The notes beneath the pieces were generated by a model. The model ran no database searches and had not been told where the DNA came from. It saw only the letters and a list, made by a program, of their open reading frames with translations. Positions 29,108 through 41,370 of a stretch of 64,000 nt of DNA are shown here, piece by piece; the stretch's first letter is position 1, and every line of letters starts with the position of its first letter. The position numbers and the translations under genes were made by a program. The DNA lies in the NCBI RefSeq assembly GCF_051014685.1, contig NC_135048.1:27670543-27734542 (forward strand), written 5' to 3'. Origin of the DNA: Ptiloglossa arizonensis. Lineage: Eukaryota; Arthropoda; Insecta; Hymenoptera; Colletidae.

Positions 29108-30603
29108 CATGACTGTACGATGCAACGTACGAGTTTCTTGCCTCAGCTCGTTTCTTTCCACACTCGATAATTACCTTTCAATCGCGAGTCCAATTCCACG
29201 AAGACGAAAACTGACGTTTGCCAAGTCTCTTAATCAAACCGCGCCGGCGGTACGCAGTACGCTCGAGAAACAAGAGTTAGGTGCGTGGTGGAGGAACGTC
29301 GTAAATTAATTTCAAGAGGGCAAAAGTGAACCTCTGAAGTCGTGGTAGTCGTAACATGGTAAAGGATCGTGGACACTAAGATCGTGAAAATTTATTACCC
29401 GCAGCTGAACGAAAACCGTGTGTATCAACAGTGGCGCGATCGTACGAAAAAAATACACGCTGATGAATAAAACGATGGATACGGTGAGCCGATCGGACCC
29501 GATGAGTCGCTCGTTTCAGCGTGAAACGGAGTGGTAGGTGTACCGAAACTTTTGACCGTTATTGTATCGCGTAGTCGACGTTCCGTGAATCGTGCGATCC
29601 GAATTAAAACGAGTCGAACGAACGAGAACGTATCGCGATTCGTCCCGTGAATTTTGCCCATCGTACGCGCGGCGATCGTAGCGCCGGGAGTAATTCAACG
29701 AAGAAAGATTCTTCCCGAGTCCGTGGCTCGCGCGGTACTCGCTCGCTATACGGTTTTACGAGTCTCGAGTCACGGAGAGGCGTGTATCTTTCCACGCGTC
29801 GAGTGTCGAATGGAATCCCGTTGGCTCGGCTAGTAGTTTTCTACCTAATTTGTAGTTGTTGACAATGGACGCTCATTAGACTCGATTGAAAGGAGCCCGA
29901 AAGGCGAAGCGAAGAAATGTCGAAGGGGGCAGCGACACCGCGGAGAGGGGGCGTGGCGGGGAGCGATGGATGGCGGAGTGGTGGGGGAAGGGGGGAGATC
30001 GAGAGAAACGAACGTCCGCGACATTCCCTCGACATTCACCGCTGACGAAACGTCGATTCCACCCCCGAGTGATCAATTGGCCCAATTTAGACCTGGTTAT
30101 TTTTCCACCGATGAAAGAAGGTCAGTGTTGTCCCTTGCAACGCCACGGCGCCACGTTGTCGCCGTGTGCGCGTCGATCTCCCTATATTCTTAATTCTTAT
30201 TGTCATTACCGTTAACCAGCCGGAATAAGCTCCAGCGGTGTAGGTGCGTTACAAAGGAGGACCGCGAGCCTCGATATAACCGGACGGATAACTGTTAATA
30301 CGAACGACTGCGTTGACACGGAATACCGTATCGTTTTATCTTTTCTTTTTCTTTTGCATTTTTTTTCTCTCCCTTTTCCTTCCTTTTTTTTCCCCCGCGT
30401 CTCGAGCGCCGTTTCGACGAAGACGACCGACGGGGGCGCCTCGAGGCAACCACCCCGTTCTCTCTCTCTCGCTCTCTCTCTCGCGCTCACTCGCTCGCTC
30501 GCTCGCTCCCTCCGCGCTGTCGAGTGTCGCTGTACCGATTCGAAAGCGAATCGAACGTATTGGTCTCGCCCTTGTTCGCGAATCGAGTTTCCAACGAGAG
30601 TAA
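29108..30603. other. CpG-rich intergenic stretch
   Basis: Many CG dinucleotides and overlapping short ORFs on both strands, none with a recognisable domain. Purine/pyrimidine tracts include a CTCT/CGCT repeat at 30458-30510. Could be an unrecognised promoter or noncoding exon region. Confidence 0.35.
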
Positions 30604-30718
30604 TAAGTTGCTCGATAAGTTTTGTCATTCGATGAGGAATTGAGCTATTAGGTTCATTGTTTTATTTTTAGATGGTACTACTGTTTAACGAACATGTGTA
30701 AAGTTTCATGTAGATTTA

Positions 30719-30790
30719 CAGTTGTTCAAAGTTGCAATGTCGTAGTATTTTTTTACTATGGAAAAAACGACGAAACTTATTGAACAACCT
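30719..30790. mobile_element. Small inner inverted repeat inside the 30.6-31.0 kb element
   Basis: GTTGTTCAAAGTTG at the left pairs imperfectly with CGAAACTTATTGAACAACC at the right. The ends are close relatives of the outer arms, so this may be an internal deletion derivative or a rearranged copy of the same family. Confidence 0.4.
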
Positions 30791-30910
30791 ATTGGGTTGT
30801 TCGGAAAGTCATTTTTTTCCAAAATGGAGAATACATAATTAAATAAAATGTTTATACACTCTAAATTTTCACCAAAAAAAAAACTAAATGACTTTCCGAA
30901 CGACCCAATA
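30790..30910. mobile_element. Mariner-type MITE (117 bp), nested copy
   Basis: It has the same ends as the element at 28973 (TTGGGTTGTTCGGAAAGTCA at the left, GACTTTCCGAACGACCCAA at the right) and is flanked by TA at 30790-30791 and 30909-30910. Being inside the larger inverted-repeat element, it inserted later. Confidence 0.75.
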
Positions 30911-31018
30911 TACAAAACTTCGCACACATTCATCAAACAATACTACCATCTTCGTTAAAAATAAAACGAACCCAATATCTCCATTTCTCATCGTATGACA
31001 AAACTGATCGAGCAACCT

Positions 31019-31718
31019 GTCACCACATAATTTCATCTACCAAAATCGTAGCAAGTAAACAAACCAGATAACTGTTAACTCATAGTTAACAATCGACGTA
31101 TGAAAGAGACGCTGCGATCCGGAGCGCCGGTCACCGGTGACCACCGGTTAAATTCGCCAGTGTGGGCAACGAAAAAGAAAAAAGCGCGACGATCACTCCG
31201 CGAACGTCACGGTACGTTCGTCCCAGCAGGAGCTCGGTGGCCCAATTGGAAGCTCACCGTCACGACGCCTCGTTCAAGGGCGATCTAACAGTCGGATCAA
31301 TGATTTTCCGTAAAGTTTGCTGCCAGGCTGGCCTCCGCGCGTTACTCGCCCGCGAACGGAAATCGCGAAACGCGTGAATCGAATGGAAACACGGAAAGGT
31401 GGCTTACATACCGATTTCGCCGCGGCGATTATTCCGCCGGGTGAAAGGGAGAACCGCAGAGGCCAAACATCGAGATTCATCTCGTATGACTCGACTCTGA
31501 ATGATCTGCTTCAACGACGGTGGCAAATTCACCGCGAACGTGTACGTGTACGTGTACATGTACGTGTACGTATACGGTGTACCCGTTCGCCGCGGCACCG
31601 GTCGAACCGTGCGATTACCATGCCGCGGATACGCTCTTACGGCCGCTGCATCGTTACACGTGTCGCAAGGCCCGAGATCGCGAAACGGAAACACAATTAA
31701 TCGACGCGCGAGCGGGCA
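31019..31718. other. CpG-rich intergenic stretch
   Basis: No recognised gene. Contains a 14-bp perfect palindrome GGTCACCGGTGACC (31129-31142) and a short TACGTG/TGTACG repeat near 31545-31580. Overlapping ORFs on both strands are not supported. Confidence 0.35.
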
Positions 31719-31822
31719 GAGTGAGTGAGTGAGTGAGTAGTGAGTGAATGAGTGAGTGAGTGAGTAGTGAGTGAGTGAGTGAGTGAGTGAGTGAGTGAGT
31801 GAGTGAGTGAGTGAGTGAGTGA

Positions 31823-31889
<67 letters not shown>

Positions 31890-31941
31890 TGAGTGAGTGA
31901 GTGAGTGAGTGAGTGAGTGAGTGTGTGAGAGAGAGAGAGAA
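31719..31941. repeat. (GAGT)n and (GA)n compound microsatellite
   Basis: GAGT tetranucleotide repeats, then a long GA dinucleotide block (about 31828-31883), then GAGT again and a short GA tail. About 220 bases with almost no interruption. Confidence 0.9.
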
Positions 31942-31949
31942 TTATTTAC

Positions 31950-32800
31950 AACGCTGGATTTTACGATAAGTCCCCGACTAATTTCTTACGATAACAATTG
32001 CACATCGCTGATGAATTATACAGAACGTTTATCTGTAACTTTTGTCACGATTTTTCCGGCGTTTGCATAATTAATCGATGCACGGATGCAAGGATGGACG
32101 GAATATTTATAACGTTAGATTTTCCGATAAGTTTCTTTTGGTAACTATTGTCCATCGGTACTGTGTTACACAGAACGTTTATCTGTAACTTTTGTCACGA
32201 TTTTTCCGTCGTTTGCATAATTAATCGATGCACAGGCAAGGATGAACATTGAATTCTACGATAAGTTCCGGTTCATTTCTTCCGATAACAATTGTTCGTC
32301 GATGATGTATTTTACAGAGTGTTTTTCGTAACTTTTGTCACGATTTTTCCAATGTTAAATAATTAATGTACGGGCAGAGATGGATAGAATATTTACAACA
32401 TTAGATTTTCCGACAAATTCTTTTCGATAATAATTGTTCATCGATGCTGTATTATATAGACTGTTTATCGTAACTTTTGTCACAATTTTTCCAGCGTTTA
32501 TATAATTATAGAATATTTATAACATTAGATTTTCCGATAAGTTTCTTCCGATAACATTTGTACATAAGTGCCATATTTACATAATTAATATATGGACAGA
32601 GATGGACAGAATATTTATAACATTAAATTTTCCGATAAGTTTCTTTTAATAACTATTGTCCATCAGTGCTGTATTATATAAAGTTTTCGTCGTAAATATT
32701 GTCACAATTTTTCCAATGTTTACATAGGTATGAGCGGAGATATGTTCAGAATATTTATAACATTGAATTTTTCAATAAGTTTAGATAAGTTCTGATAAAT
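31950..32800. repeat. ~145-bp diverged tandem repeat
   Basis: A block containing GATAAGTTTCTTCCGATAAC, then a cytosine-poor stretch and TAACTTTTGTCACGATTTTTCC, recurs at roughly 140-150-base spacing (TTGTCAC near 32044, 32194, 32337, 32479 and again near 32699). Copies are substantially diverged toward the right end. No coding capacity. Confidence 0.7.
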
Positions 32801-32906
32801 TTCTTCCGATAAAAAAATTGAAATCCCTGTATTCCAAATAAGTCTAAAAAAGTGTCTATTAATAATAGTGACTTTCAAATAATCGTCAACCTAAATTGAC
32901 CAACAG

Positions 32907-33152
32907 CTACAATGTACCAAAAACGTTGAATAGTCGATCAATTTCGATGTTCGAAGAAACGTTGAATCTCCATGGTTGAAGCACGGCGTTCGTCAGATCG
33001 GTGCAAGATGGAAACCAATATGGAGTCATGAACAAGTACTCGATACTTCTGGGAACTGCACGATGTATTTTCCGACTGGAAGCATCGCTACAAAAAAGAG
33101 AAGAAATCGTTATCAGAAGCTTGAAAACAAAAAGACAGATTAGAGCTAACAA
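32907..33152 (-). CDS. Candidate small secreted protein, unrecognised
   Basis: An 81-codon minus-strand frame starting with a typical signal sequence (MLALICLFVFKLLITISSLF), followed by SRKIHRAVPRS and a Cys-containing region with Asn-Val-Ser. A TATA-like stretch (TAGATATATAGATAG on the minus strand, near 33208-33222) lies about 60 bases upstream of the ATG. Against it: the frame also contains a good internal acceptor (CTCTTTTTTGTAG) just before residue 22, so the signal-like part could be an intron tract, and repeats border it downstream. I find no family match. Confidence 0.3.
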   Translation of the reverse strand: MLALICLFVFKLLITISSLFCSDASSRKIHRAVPRSIEYLFMTPYWFPSCTDLTNAVLQPWRFNVSSNIEIDRLFNVFGTL

Positions 33153-33222
33153 AAGAATTATTAGCTAAGAAAAAGAAAAATTTCCATCGCAGAATTTCGA
33201 AAGATATTCTATCTATATATCT

Positions 33223-34043
33223 ATTATAATTACTGAGATGAGGAAATCACAAGTAGAGATATTATACACGGCGTTTATCGCGTTAACGCGTTCTTTCTTT
33301 CGACATTCGAGATTTCTGGATAAAGAATCATCGAAATGTATGCTACACGTGTGTTTCACGTTGCAACGAGGGTATTTAAGAATACACAGGGACACGTTTA
33401 TTAGAGTAGCTTTAATTGTAAGAAAAACCAATGTGAGGACGCGACGGGTCGAGAAAGACCCGAGGAAAATTAATTTAGAATGATACTTGCTCACGGTTCG
33501 TTGAATTGTCCTTGAATAGTGGCACTGATCGAATTTACGTAACTTACGAAAATGATCGGGGAAACGGAACAGCGAACGATCGAAGAAACACCGCGACAAC
33601 GACCATGTGGGCACCTCGTTAAATGTACCCCGACTGTACGCGTATAGGCGCGCGTGTATCGTGTCGCCAGGCTAACGAGCGATCCATTATCGGTGACAAG
33701 GAAAGGGGAGAAAATAAGATCGTCTTATCGAGAGAGTCGTTTCTGGTAACCGCGACAGGAGAAAGGAGCCAAGGGGAATTGTCTAATGAAAAAACGACGG
33801 ACAAAACGAACGAGCCTTGCGGCAAGGCGGGCGAAATAAAAAATTGGAGAAAATTTTTAAGCGTCTTTTCGTCAGTTCCTTGATTGATTCGCGGGATATT
33901 TAAATGTCCCGTAGTAACCCTAATAGTTAGATTTAATGGTCGGTAGGAAGTCAACGGTGCACGCGACAATTTTAAAAAATTATAGAAAATTGAGTAATGA
34001 ATATTTTGCGTTGAAATTTTGCATGCTTATTCGTTTGCATTGC
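33223..34043. other. Intergenic, no gene recognised
   Basis: Overlapping short ORFs on both strands (up to 133 codons) show no domain or splice support. GC content changes from AT-rich to CpG-containing across the stretch. Confidence 0.4.
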
Positions 34044-34700
34044 TATATAGACCACTGTAATATAAACCACTGTAATATAGACCATTGTTATGTAGACCAC
34101 TGTAATATAGACCATTGTTATATAGACCACTGTAATATAGACCATTGTTATATAGACCACTATAATATAGACCATTGCTATATAGACCACTGTAATATAA
34201 ACCACTGTAATATAGACCACTGTAATATAAACCACTGTAATATAGACCATTGTTATGTAGACCACTGTAATATAGACCATTGTTATATAGACCACTGTAA
34301 TATAGACCATTGTTATATAGACCACTATAATATAGACCATTGCTATATAGACCACTGTAATATAAACCACTGTAATATAGACCATTGTTATGTAGACCAC
34401 TGTACTATAGACCATTGTTATATAGACCACTATAATATAGACTATTCTTATATAGACCACTGTAATATAGACCATTGCTATATAGATCACTGTAATATAA
34501 ACCACTGTAATATAAATCATTGTTAAATAGACCACTGTAATATAGACCATTGTTACATAGACCACTGTAATATATACTATTGTTATATAGACCACTGTTA
34601 TTTAAACCACTGTAATATAGACCATTGTTATATATACCACTGTAATATATACTATTGTTATATAGACCACTGTTATTTAAACCACTGTAATATCGACCAC
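34044..34700. repeat. 15-bp minisatellite with higher-order repeats
   Basis: About 44 copies of a 15-bp unit, mainly alternating TATAGACCACTGTAA and TATAGACCATTGTTA. Because 15 is divisible by three and the unit lacks stops, both strands stay open for about 200 codons, with His-Cys-Asn-Ile-Asp-like repeats on plus and Val-Tyr-Ile-Thr-like repeats on minus. The variant TTATGTAG recurs at 34088, 34253 and 34388, spacings of 165 and 135 bases (11 and 9 units), so blocks of units were duplicated together. Confidence 0.92.
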
Positions 34701-35940
34701 TGCAAGTTGTGATCGTCCAATAATTCGTACGACTAAAAAAATTATACAACAACCCTGAGTACAGTTTCCTTCCAATTTAAGTTCTCTTCGATAACCTATA
34801 CATACGTGTTAGTGCAACAGATATAATTGCACAGAAATATATACATATATACTTAGAAAGTAAATTAATTTCCAAACATTTCTATTTCGTATTAAATTTC
34901 ACTATTATACACAGATTCGTTCCCTTCAATTATTTACGAATATTATATTACGAATGTCTCGTCACAAACGGTGTATAATTATCGTATTATTGTTTTTCGA
35001 TCAGAGCCTGGTTCACTTAAAATTTAACCAGATTCAAGTAACTCGTAGAAAGTGGAGTCGATCTTAAAGGCTCGCCTCAGATTGGATCGCTCTGAAATTA
35101 AGATTTCGATCGAGATATCGGTATTTTCCGCTCCAAATAGTTGTTTCTCGTGGCCGATTCAGGTATCAAAAAAGTAAGTCCGTGGTAGGGAACCTCGCTT
35201 ATCGTGCGTCCATGGTGAAACAGGGCGAAGCAGGTAGCGATGGTTAGTGAAGGGGGCAACGAAAAAGTGGTATCGGTGAGAAGACATAAAGAAGAAGGGA
35301 TGGAAGGTAAAGAAGAGAAAGGAAAGGCAAATATGTTCGAGCTAGACGCCTAGACAGCGTGGCAGCAGCGCCGGTATTAAAATAAAAGGAGAGTAGATTC
35401 GCATTTGCACGTGCATGCAGCCGCTCGGGTGCTATACCTGCTAATGTTTCCTTCGCGTCGATATCGCGTACTTGGTATTTACGAGTTCGGCATCATCCGT
35501 TCCTAACGATCATTCGTGTACATTCTGTACTCCATTTTGGATCGTTTGGAACAGATGAGAAGGAAAATACAATAATAAATACACGGTCCGGATACGAAAT
35601 GAAATACAAGTATTAACCCTACGTGTAGACACTTTGTGTACCCAATAATTTGGGATCTTGCGTTTTTTAGACAACACTTTTCAAAAATTCCTCGAAGGTC
35701 CACGAACTCGATTTTAATTACTCAAGATCTCAAATTTCGAAGTCGTTGAGTTCTCGAATCTTAGATTATTTTCGTCGAACTTTGTTTTTATTTGTCGAAA
35801 GCTCTTTTAGATTGAAGATCGTTGAGTTTTCGAATCTTCGAGATCAATAGGATATTTAACAAAAAATAAATAAAAAATTGTCTGTTCCTGTCTGTAAGAG
35901 AGTTCGTACGATCAATTTCAAGATGGTTGCGTTTTTGAGT
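34701..35940. other. Intergenic, no gene recognised
   Basis: AT-rich at first, then mixed. Contains purine-rich sequence near 35280-35340. No ORF with support. Confidence 0.4.
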
Positions 35941-36900
35941 CTTCGATTACTTTCCGTGGACACTGTTTTTATTTGTCAAAAGCTTTTTCTGGTCCAAGAT
36001 CATTAAGTTTTCGAGTTTTCAAAATCAACAGGATATTTAACAATAAAAATCATCCGTTCAATGGGAGCTTGTTCGCTGAGGGTTAGGTCTGGGTTAGGTC
36101 TACTATTTTTATTTTTCAAAACCTCTCTTTGATCCAAGATCGTTGAATTTTCAAGTCCACGAGATCCCCAGGATATTTAACAATAAAAAATCGTCCATTC
36201 CACAGGAGCTTGTCTGCGGAGGGTTAGGTCTGAGTTATGTCTACTATTTTTATTTTTCAAAAACTCTCTCTGGTCGTTGAGTTTTCGAGTTTTCGAGTTC
36301 TCGAGATCACCGGGATATTTAACAATATTTCAATTTTTCAAAAGCTCACTCTGTTCCAAGATCGTTGAATTTTCGAGCCCTCAAGATCACCAGGATATTT
36401 AACAATATTTCAATCTTTCAAAAGCTCACTCTAGTCCAAGATCGTTGAATTTTCAAGTCCTCAAGATCACCAGAATATTAAACAATATTCCAATTTTTCA
36501 AAAGCTCACTCTATTCCAAGATCGTTGAGTTTTCGAGTCCTCGAGATCACCAGGATATTTAACAATATTCCAATTTTTCAAAAGCTCACTCTATTCCAAG
36601 ATCGTTGAGTTTTCGAGTCCTCAAGATCACCAGGATATTTAACAATATTTCAATTTTTCAAAAGCTCACTCTGTTCCAAGATCGTTGAATTTTCGAGTCT
36701 TTAAGATCACCAGGATATTTAACAATATTTCAATTTTGCAAAAGCTCACTCTGTTCCAAGATCGTTGAGTTTTCAAATCCTCAAGATCTCCAGGATATTT
36801 AACAATATCTCAATTTTTCAAAAGCTCATTTTGTTCCAAGATCGTTTTCGAGTCTTTAAGATCACCAGGATATTCAACAATAAAAAATCGTCCGTTCCAC
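35941..36900. repeat. 80-bp tandem repeat
   Basis: A unit containing GGATATTTAACAAT, TTTCAAAAGCTCACTCT and CCAAGATCGTTGA recurs every 80 bases: GGATATT-type starts near 36313, 36393, 36473, 36553, 36633, 36713 and 36793. More diverged copies to the left reach about 35.9 kb. Copies in the middle are very alike, the outer ones more divergent. Confidence 0.85.
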
Positions 36901-38500
36901 GCCAGCTTGTCCGTGGAGGGTTAACTGTAACTTTCTTCCCATCTACCCTTGACCAGAAAAAGAACCGCGCCGCGAGCAATTCGCAACGGGGATACGCAAC
37001 GTTGAACATCATTGAGTTATAATTGAGTCCCGATAGAGTCGTCGGGCACGGCCAACCGCGTTGACTATCGGTACGAGTCAATTACTGCGGAGTACGTGCC
37101 CAACTGGTCGTGGAAAGTGCATATTACGACAGAACAGAGACTTTCAATGCGTTTCGAAGAATGTTACCGGCGACGTTGTGGAAAACTCGCGGTATCCCTG
37201 TGCACACAGAGCCGCGTAACGTTAACGTGTGTACGACGTACGACGTTTCGAACCGGCGAAGTCTGTAATTTTCGTCGGAAAATATTTTGCTCGGCTATTT
37301 TCGAACGCGACCTCGTTCGATCACGGGGGGAAGTTTCGGTCTTACGATCTAGCTTCGTATCGGTCGCGAACGTTGATCGGATCACGCGTTGCTCGTTCGC
37401 CGTGAGATCGAATTCGATCGAAATAAACGGCTCATTTTTCTCCACAACGTCGATTTTTACCGTAGAGAATTATTTCATGTTTGAATTTTCACTGAAAATT
37501 ATAATATTCTAATGATGGTAAACGTAACATGGGAAATTATGTATTTCGATTCGAGTAAAGGTATTACTTATTGTACCGATAGATTGTGAAGAAAATAAAA
37601 CGGAGTCGTAAGAAAAGGTGAAAGTAAAAGTGGAAATTATGTATATTATGATTCGAGTAAAAGTATGAGTGGATATTATTATTCGAGTAAAAGTTAGATT
37701 GGATGTTATATGTTATGGTACGAGTAAAAGTTATATCGACGTTGGGAAACATTCTCTACGAAAATCTAAGAATTATTATTTGTTTCTTACTAACGTCTAG
37801 ACAAAGTTACTAATTTTTAACTAGTATCTGGATACTGGTAGTAATTTCTCGCTTGTATCTGGATACGAGTTTCTCACCTACAGTTACATTTCCACGACGT
37901 ATTTTCGTCGATCTTGATTCATTTCCCACTGTCCCTTCGTCTTATATCGAGTAGAATAATTCCGTCAATTTTAATCGCAATTTTCGCGATAAATTCGTAA
38001 TTAAAGAATTTTATTATAAAAATCAATGCAAAAGAAAATTGCTACATTTCACAATTCACTTGCACCTCTTTAAACGTACTGGCGCGTACCCCTGTAAAAC
38101 GCTCGGTCTTCTCTTATCGCGTACACAACCGTGCTTCGACACCCCAAATTGATTCATCGCTCGTGTACGAAGCGATTCGAACGTATTTTTCGTTAGTCGT
38201 GGGCCATACGGGGCAATTAGCACGTGTGGCCTATTGACTTCTCACCTAGTGAAACTACGTACTCGTTACGGTAGCATCCGGAGCGTCCTCCGCACCCTCG
38301 ACACCCTCGCGAGACCACGTCGAGAATACGACGGCACGTGTCCCCGAGGCAATTTCTCCGTCGTTGCGTTCCACGTGTATCCTAAAATTGTCGCTGATCA
38401 ACTATCTTTTGTTGTCTCTTCGACGCCCACGTATCCGTCGTCCCTTCCCTTCCACGATTCTCGAAACTCGTGGACTCTCGACTCTGACGCGCGCGCCCTC
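36901..38500. other. Intergenic, no gene recognised
   Basis: CpG-rich near 36950-37440 and AT-rich after. A loose AAAGT/GAGTAAAAGT repetition appears near 37620-37730. No supported ORF or RNA gene. Confidence 0.4.
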
Positions 38501-39265
38501 TCTCTTTCTCTTTCGACTTTGATCAACTCTCTCTCTCTCTTTCTCCTCTCTGACTCGATTCTGACGCGTTCTCTGTCTCTCTGACTTGACCCTGACGCGT
38601 GCCCTCTCTCTCCGACTCGTCACTGACGCCCTCTTTCTCTCTCTGACTCGACTCTAACGCGCTACTTCTCTGTCTCGACTCTATCGCGCTCTCTTCTTCT
38701 CTGTCTCGACTCTAACGCGCTCTCTCCCTCTCTAACTCGACTCTAACGTTCTCTCAATCTCTCTGTCTCTCTCTCTGACTCGGCCCTGACGCGCTCTCCC
38801 TCTCTGACTCGACTCTAACGCGCTCCCTCTCTCCGACTCGACTCTGATGCGCTCTCTCGACTCTAATGCCCTCTCTCTTTTTCTCTACCGACTCTAACGC
38901 CCTCTCTCTTTCTTCCTCCCGACTCTAATGCCCTCTCTCTTTCTTTCTCCCGACTTTAACACGCTCTCTCTTTACTCTAACCGACTCTAACGCTCTCTCT
39001 CTTTTTCTCTCCCAACTCTAATGCCCTCTCTCTTTTTCTCTTCCGACTCTAACGCCCTCTATCTTCTTCTCTCCCGACTCTAATGCCCTCTCTCTTTCTC
39101 TCTCCCGACTCTAACGCCCTCTCTCTTTTTCTCTCCCAACTCTAACGCGCACATTCTCTCTCTCTCTTTCTTTCTCTTACTCTACCCTGACGCGCGCTCT
39201 CTTTCCCTCTTTCTCTCAACTCTGACGCGCACCTTCCCTCTCTCTCACACACACACACACGCGCG
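38501..39265. repeat. Degenerate CT-rich minisatellite
   Basis: CTCTCT/TTTCTC tracts alternate with a conserved GACTCTAACGC core at irregular 25-45-base spacing, more than 15 times, ending in a CA/CG dinucleotide run near 39246-39266. One strand is almost purely pyrimidine between cores. Confidence 0.8.
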
Positions 39266-39266
39266 C

Positions 39267-40250
39267 TCTCTCCATAGTTCTCTCTCGCGCGCAAACACGT
39301 CTCCCCGATAGCAAAGAAGAAGAAACGAACGCGAACAACCGGGGAAAATTGAAAAGGACGGAAGAAACGGATGGAAATGAAGGAAAGTTGAACGCGGTGG
39401 GCGGGGAGGGGGCCGTGCAAAAAGAAAAAAAGAAGACGTCGGCCACTCGTTACTCGCAAGGAGGAAGATTGCAGGCTCTATTTCTGCTCGGTTCGCAATT
39501 AGGCGGGCAGCTGATGGCACCCAGCCTAGCGGAGTCGCGGGAGCAGGGAGACCAGGGGGGCAGGAGCGATAACGCGATTCTCTGTGGCGTGCCGAAGGGG
39601 TGGCGGCAGAAAGGGGTTCCCCCTGAAAGAGAAGGACGCGCGCAACGGAACACCCGCCGAGAGGTGTATATTAGACGCGGAACGCCGCGACGCCCGGATC
39701 AGAAGGAATCTATTCGTGGTGCCGTTGCTGCCATTCAAGGAAGAGTAGATCAAGGTACGTCTATCGTGGGGTACCCGGGTACCCGGCGAAACAACGCACA
39801 CGCCACCGTTAACGGGAAACGCGTACGTCGAGCGCCCCCTGCCTCGTGATGGGGGGCCCCCCCGAGGGGAAAGAAAATTATTTTTTTTTCTTCTTCTTCT
39901 TTCTTTTTTTTCTTTCTTTCTTTCTTTCTTTCTTTTCTCTCCCATTTGGAGAAACGATTTTTCGCACCGCGTGAAGAGAGTTTTTCGTACGTCGTCGTCT
40001 TCTTCGAGCTCCGGGTACGTCCTCGGTGTTCAGTGTCGAGTGTCGAGTGTCGTGTGTCTGAGTGTCGAGTGTCGCGTGTCGTGGCTAGGGAACGGAGCGC
40101 GGACGAGAACCGGACGAAGCGGGGGCGGGTTCGCCTCGGGTCGGGTCGGGTCGAATTGAAACGGAAGCGTTTCCTTCGGCGCGTGAAAGGAAAAAAGAGG
40201 AAAGGAAAAGAGAAGAAAGAAATGAAAAAAAAAAAGAGACGACCACGCAA
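39267..40250. other. CpG-rich stretch with TTTC tract
   Basis: Overlapping ORFs in all frames reflect high GC and few stops rather than genes. A TTTC/TTCT tract spans about 39886-39941, and repeated GTGTCGAGTGTCG units lie at 40029-40080. A palindromic GGTACCCGGGTACC element occurs near 39769-39782. Confidence 0.35.
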
Positions 40251-41370
40251 TTCCGTTTCCAACGGTCACTATTTTCTACGTTGCTCCGGAAAAACGAGTG
40301 GATACTGGGTGCGGGGGGTCGGAGGGGGCTTTTTCGAGAGGAAGATAACGCGAGAGAACGTGTAGAATATTTAAGAAGGGGTCAGAGGGGGGCTTTCTTG
40401 AAAAAAAATGAAAAAATGACGACGAAATTCCGTTTCCAACGGTCACTATTTTCTACGTTACTCCGTGAAAACGAGTGGATACTTGGTGAGGGGGTCGGAG
40501 GGGGTTTTTCGAAAAAAAGCACGGAAAAACGAGTAGAATCTCCAGGAAGGAGTCAGAGGGGGTCTTTTACAAAAAAAAAATCAAGAAAGCAACAATGTAA
40601 TTCCATTTCCACCGATGAGTGTTTTCTTCGTTGTTCTGTGAAAATAAATGGAAACTTCAGAGGGGGCCAGAGGGGGGCTTTGAGAATAAAAAAAATACGA
40701 AAAAACAAGTAGAATCTTCAGGAGAATGTCAGAGGGTAACTTTCCCAAAAGAAAAAAAAACGCGAGACGCGATACCATTTCCTTCGTTGCTCCGAGAAAT
40801 CAGAATCTCGTGGGGGGTTAGTGAGGGGGGCTTTTCGAAAAAAAACAATTAGAATCTTCAGAAGGACGTTAGAGGGAGACTTTTCTAAAAGAAAAAAAAA
40901 AACCGTGAGACATAATATCGTTTCCTCCGTTGTTCTGAGAAATCAGAATCTTGTGGGGGGTCAGTAAGGGGGGCTTTAAAAAAAAAAAAACGATTAGAAT
41001 CTTCAGGAGGACGTCAAAGGGGGACTTTTCCAAAAAAAAAAAATCGTGAGACATAATATTGTTTCCTCCGTTGTTCCGAGAAATCAGAATCTCGTGGGGG
41101 GTCAGTAAGGGGGGCTTTTTGAAAAAAAAACACAAACAACCGATTAGAATCTTCAAGAGGACGTCAGAAGTGGACTTTTCCAAAAAGAAAAAAAAACACG
41201 AAACGCAATACAGTTTCCTCCATTGCTCCGAGAAATAAGAATTTCGCGGGGGGTCAGTGAGGGGGGCGGGGGGGCTATCGAAAAAAAAAACATCCCGCGA
41301 GAAATCGACGCAATTCCGTTTCCTCTGATCGCGTTTTCACCGTTGCTCCCGGAAAACGAGCAGAATCTCG
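40251..41370. repeat. Diverged tandem repeat, 130-180-bp units
   Basis: A unit with TTCCGTTTCC..GTTGCTCCGAGAAA, followed by AGAATCTTCAGGAGGACGTCAGAGGGG-type sequence cut by poly-A runs, starts near 40250, 40430, 40600, 40777, 40917, 41055, 41210 and 41315. Poly-A length varies from copy to copy. Confidence 0.75.

Larger units (their letters stand above)
30604..31018. mobile_element. Long-armed inverted-repeat element with nested insertions
   Basis: The left arm (about 30604-30712, starting GTTGCTCGATAAGTTTTGTC) matches the reverse complement of the right arm (about 30918-31018, ending GAGCAACC) over roughly 100 bases with scattered differences. The terminal sequence resembles mariner ends of the type GGTTGYTCRATAAGTTT. 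The centre carries two further inverted-repeat units. No transposase frame is present. The left end is next to TA and the right end to TG, possibly a decayed TA duplication. Confidence 0.65.

Noticed and set aside
31129..31142. GGTCACCGGTGACC palindrome as a nuclear-receptor site
   Set aside because: The half-sites have an unusual four-base spacing, and a single 14-mer palindrome in CpG-rich DNA is weak evidence.
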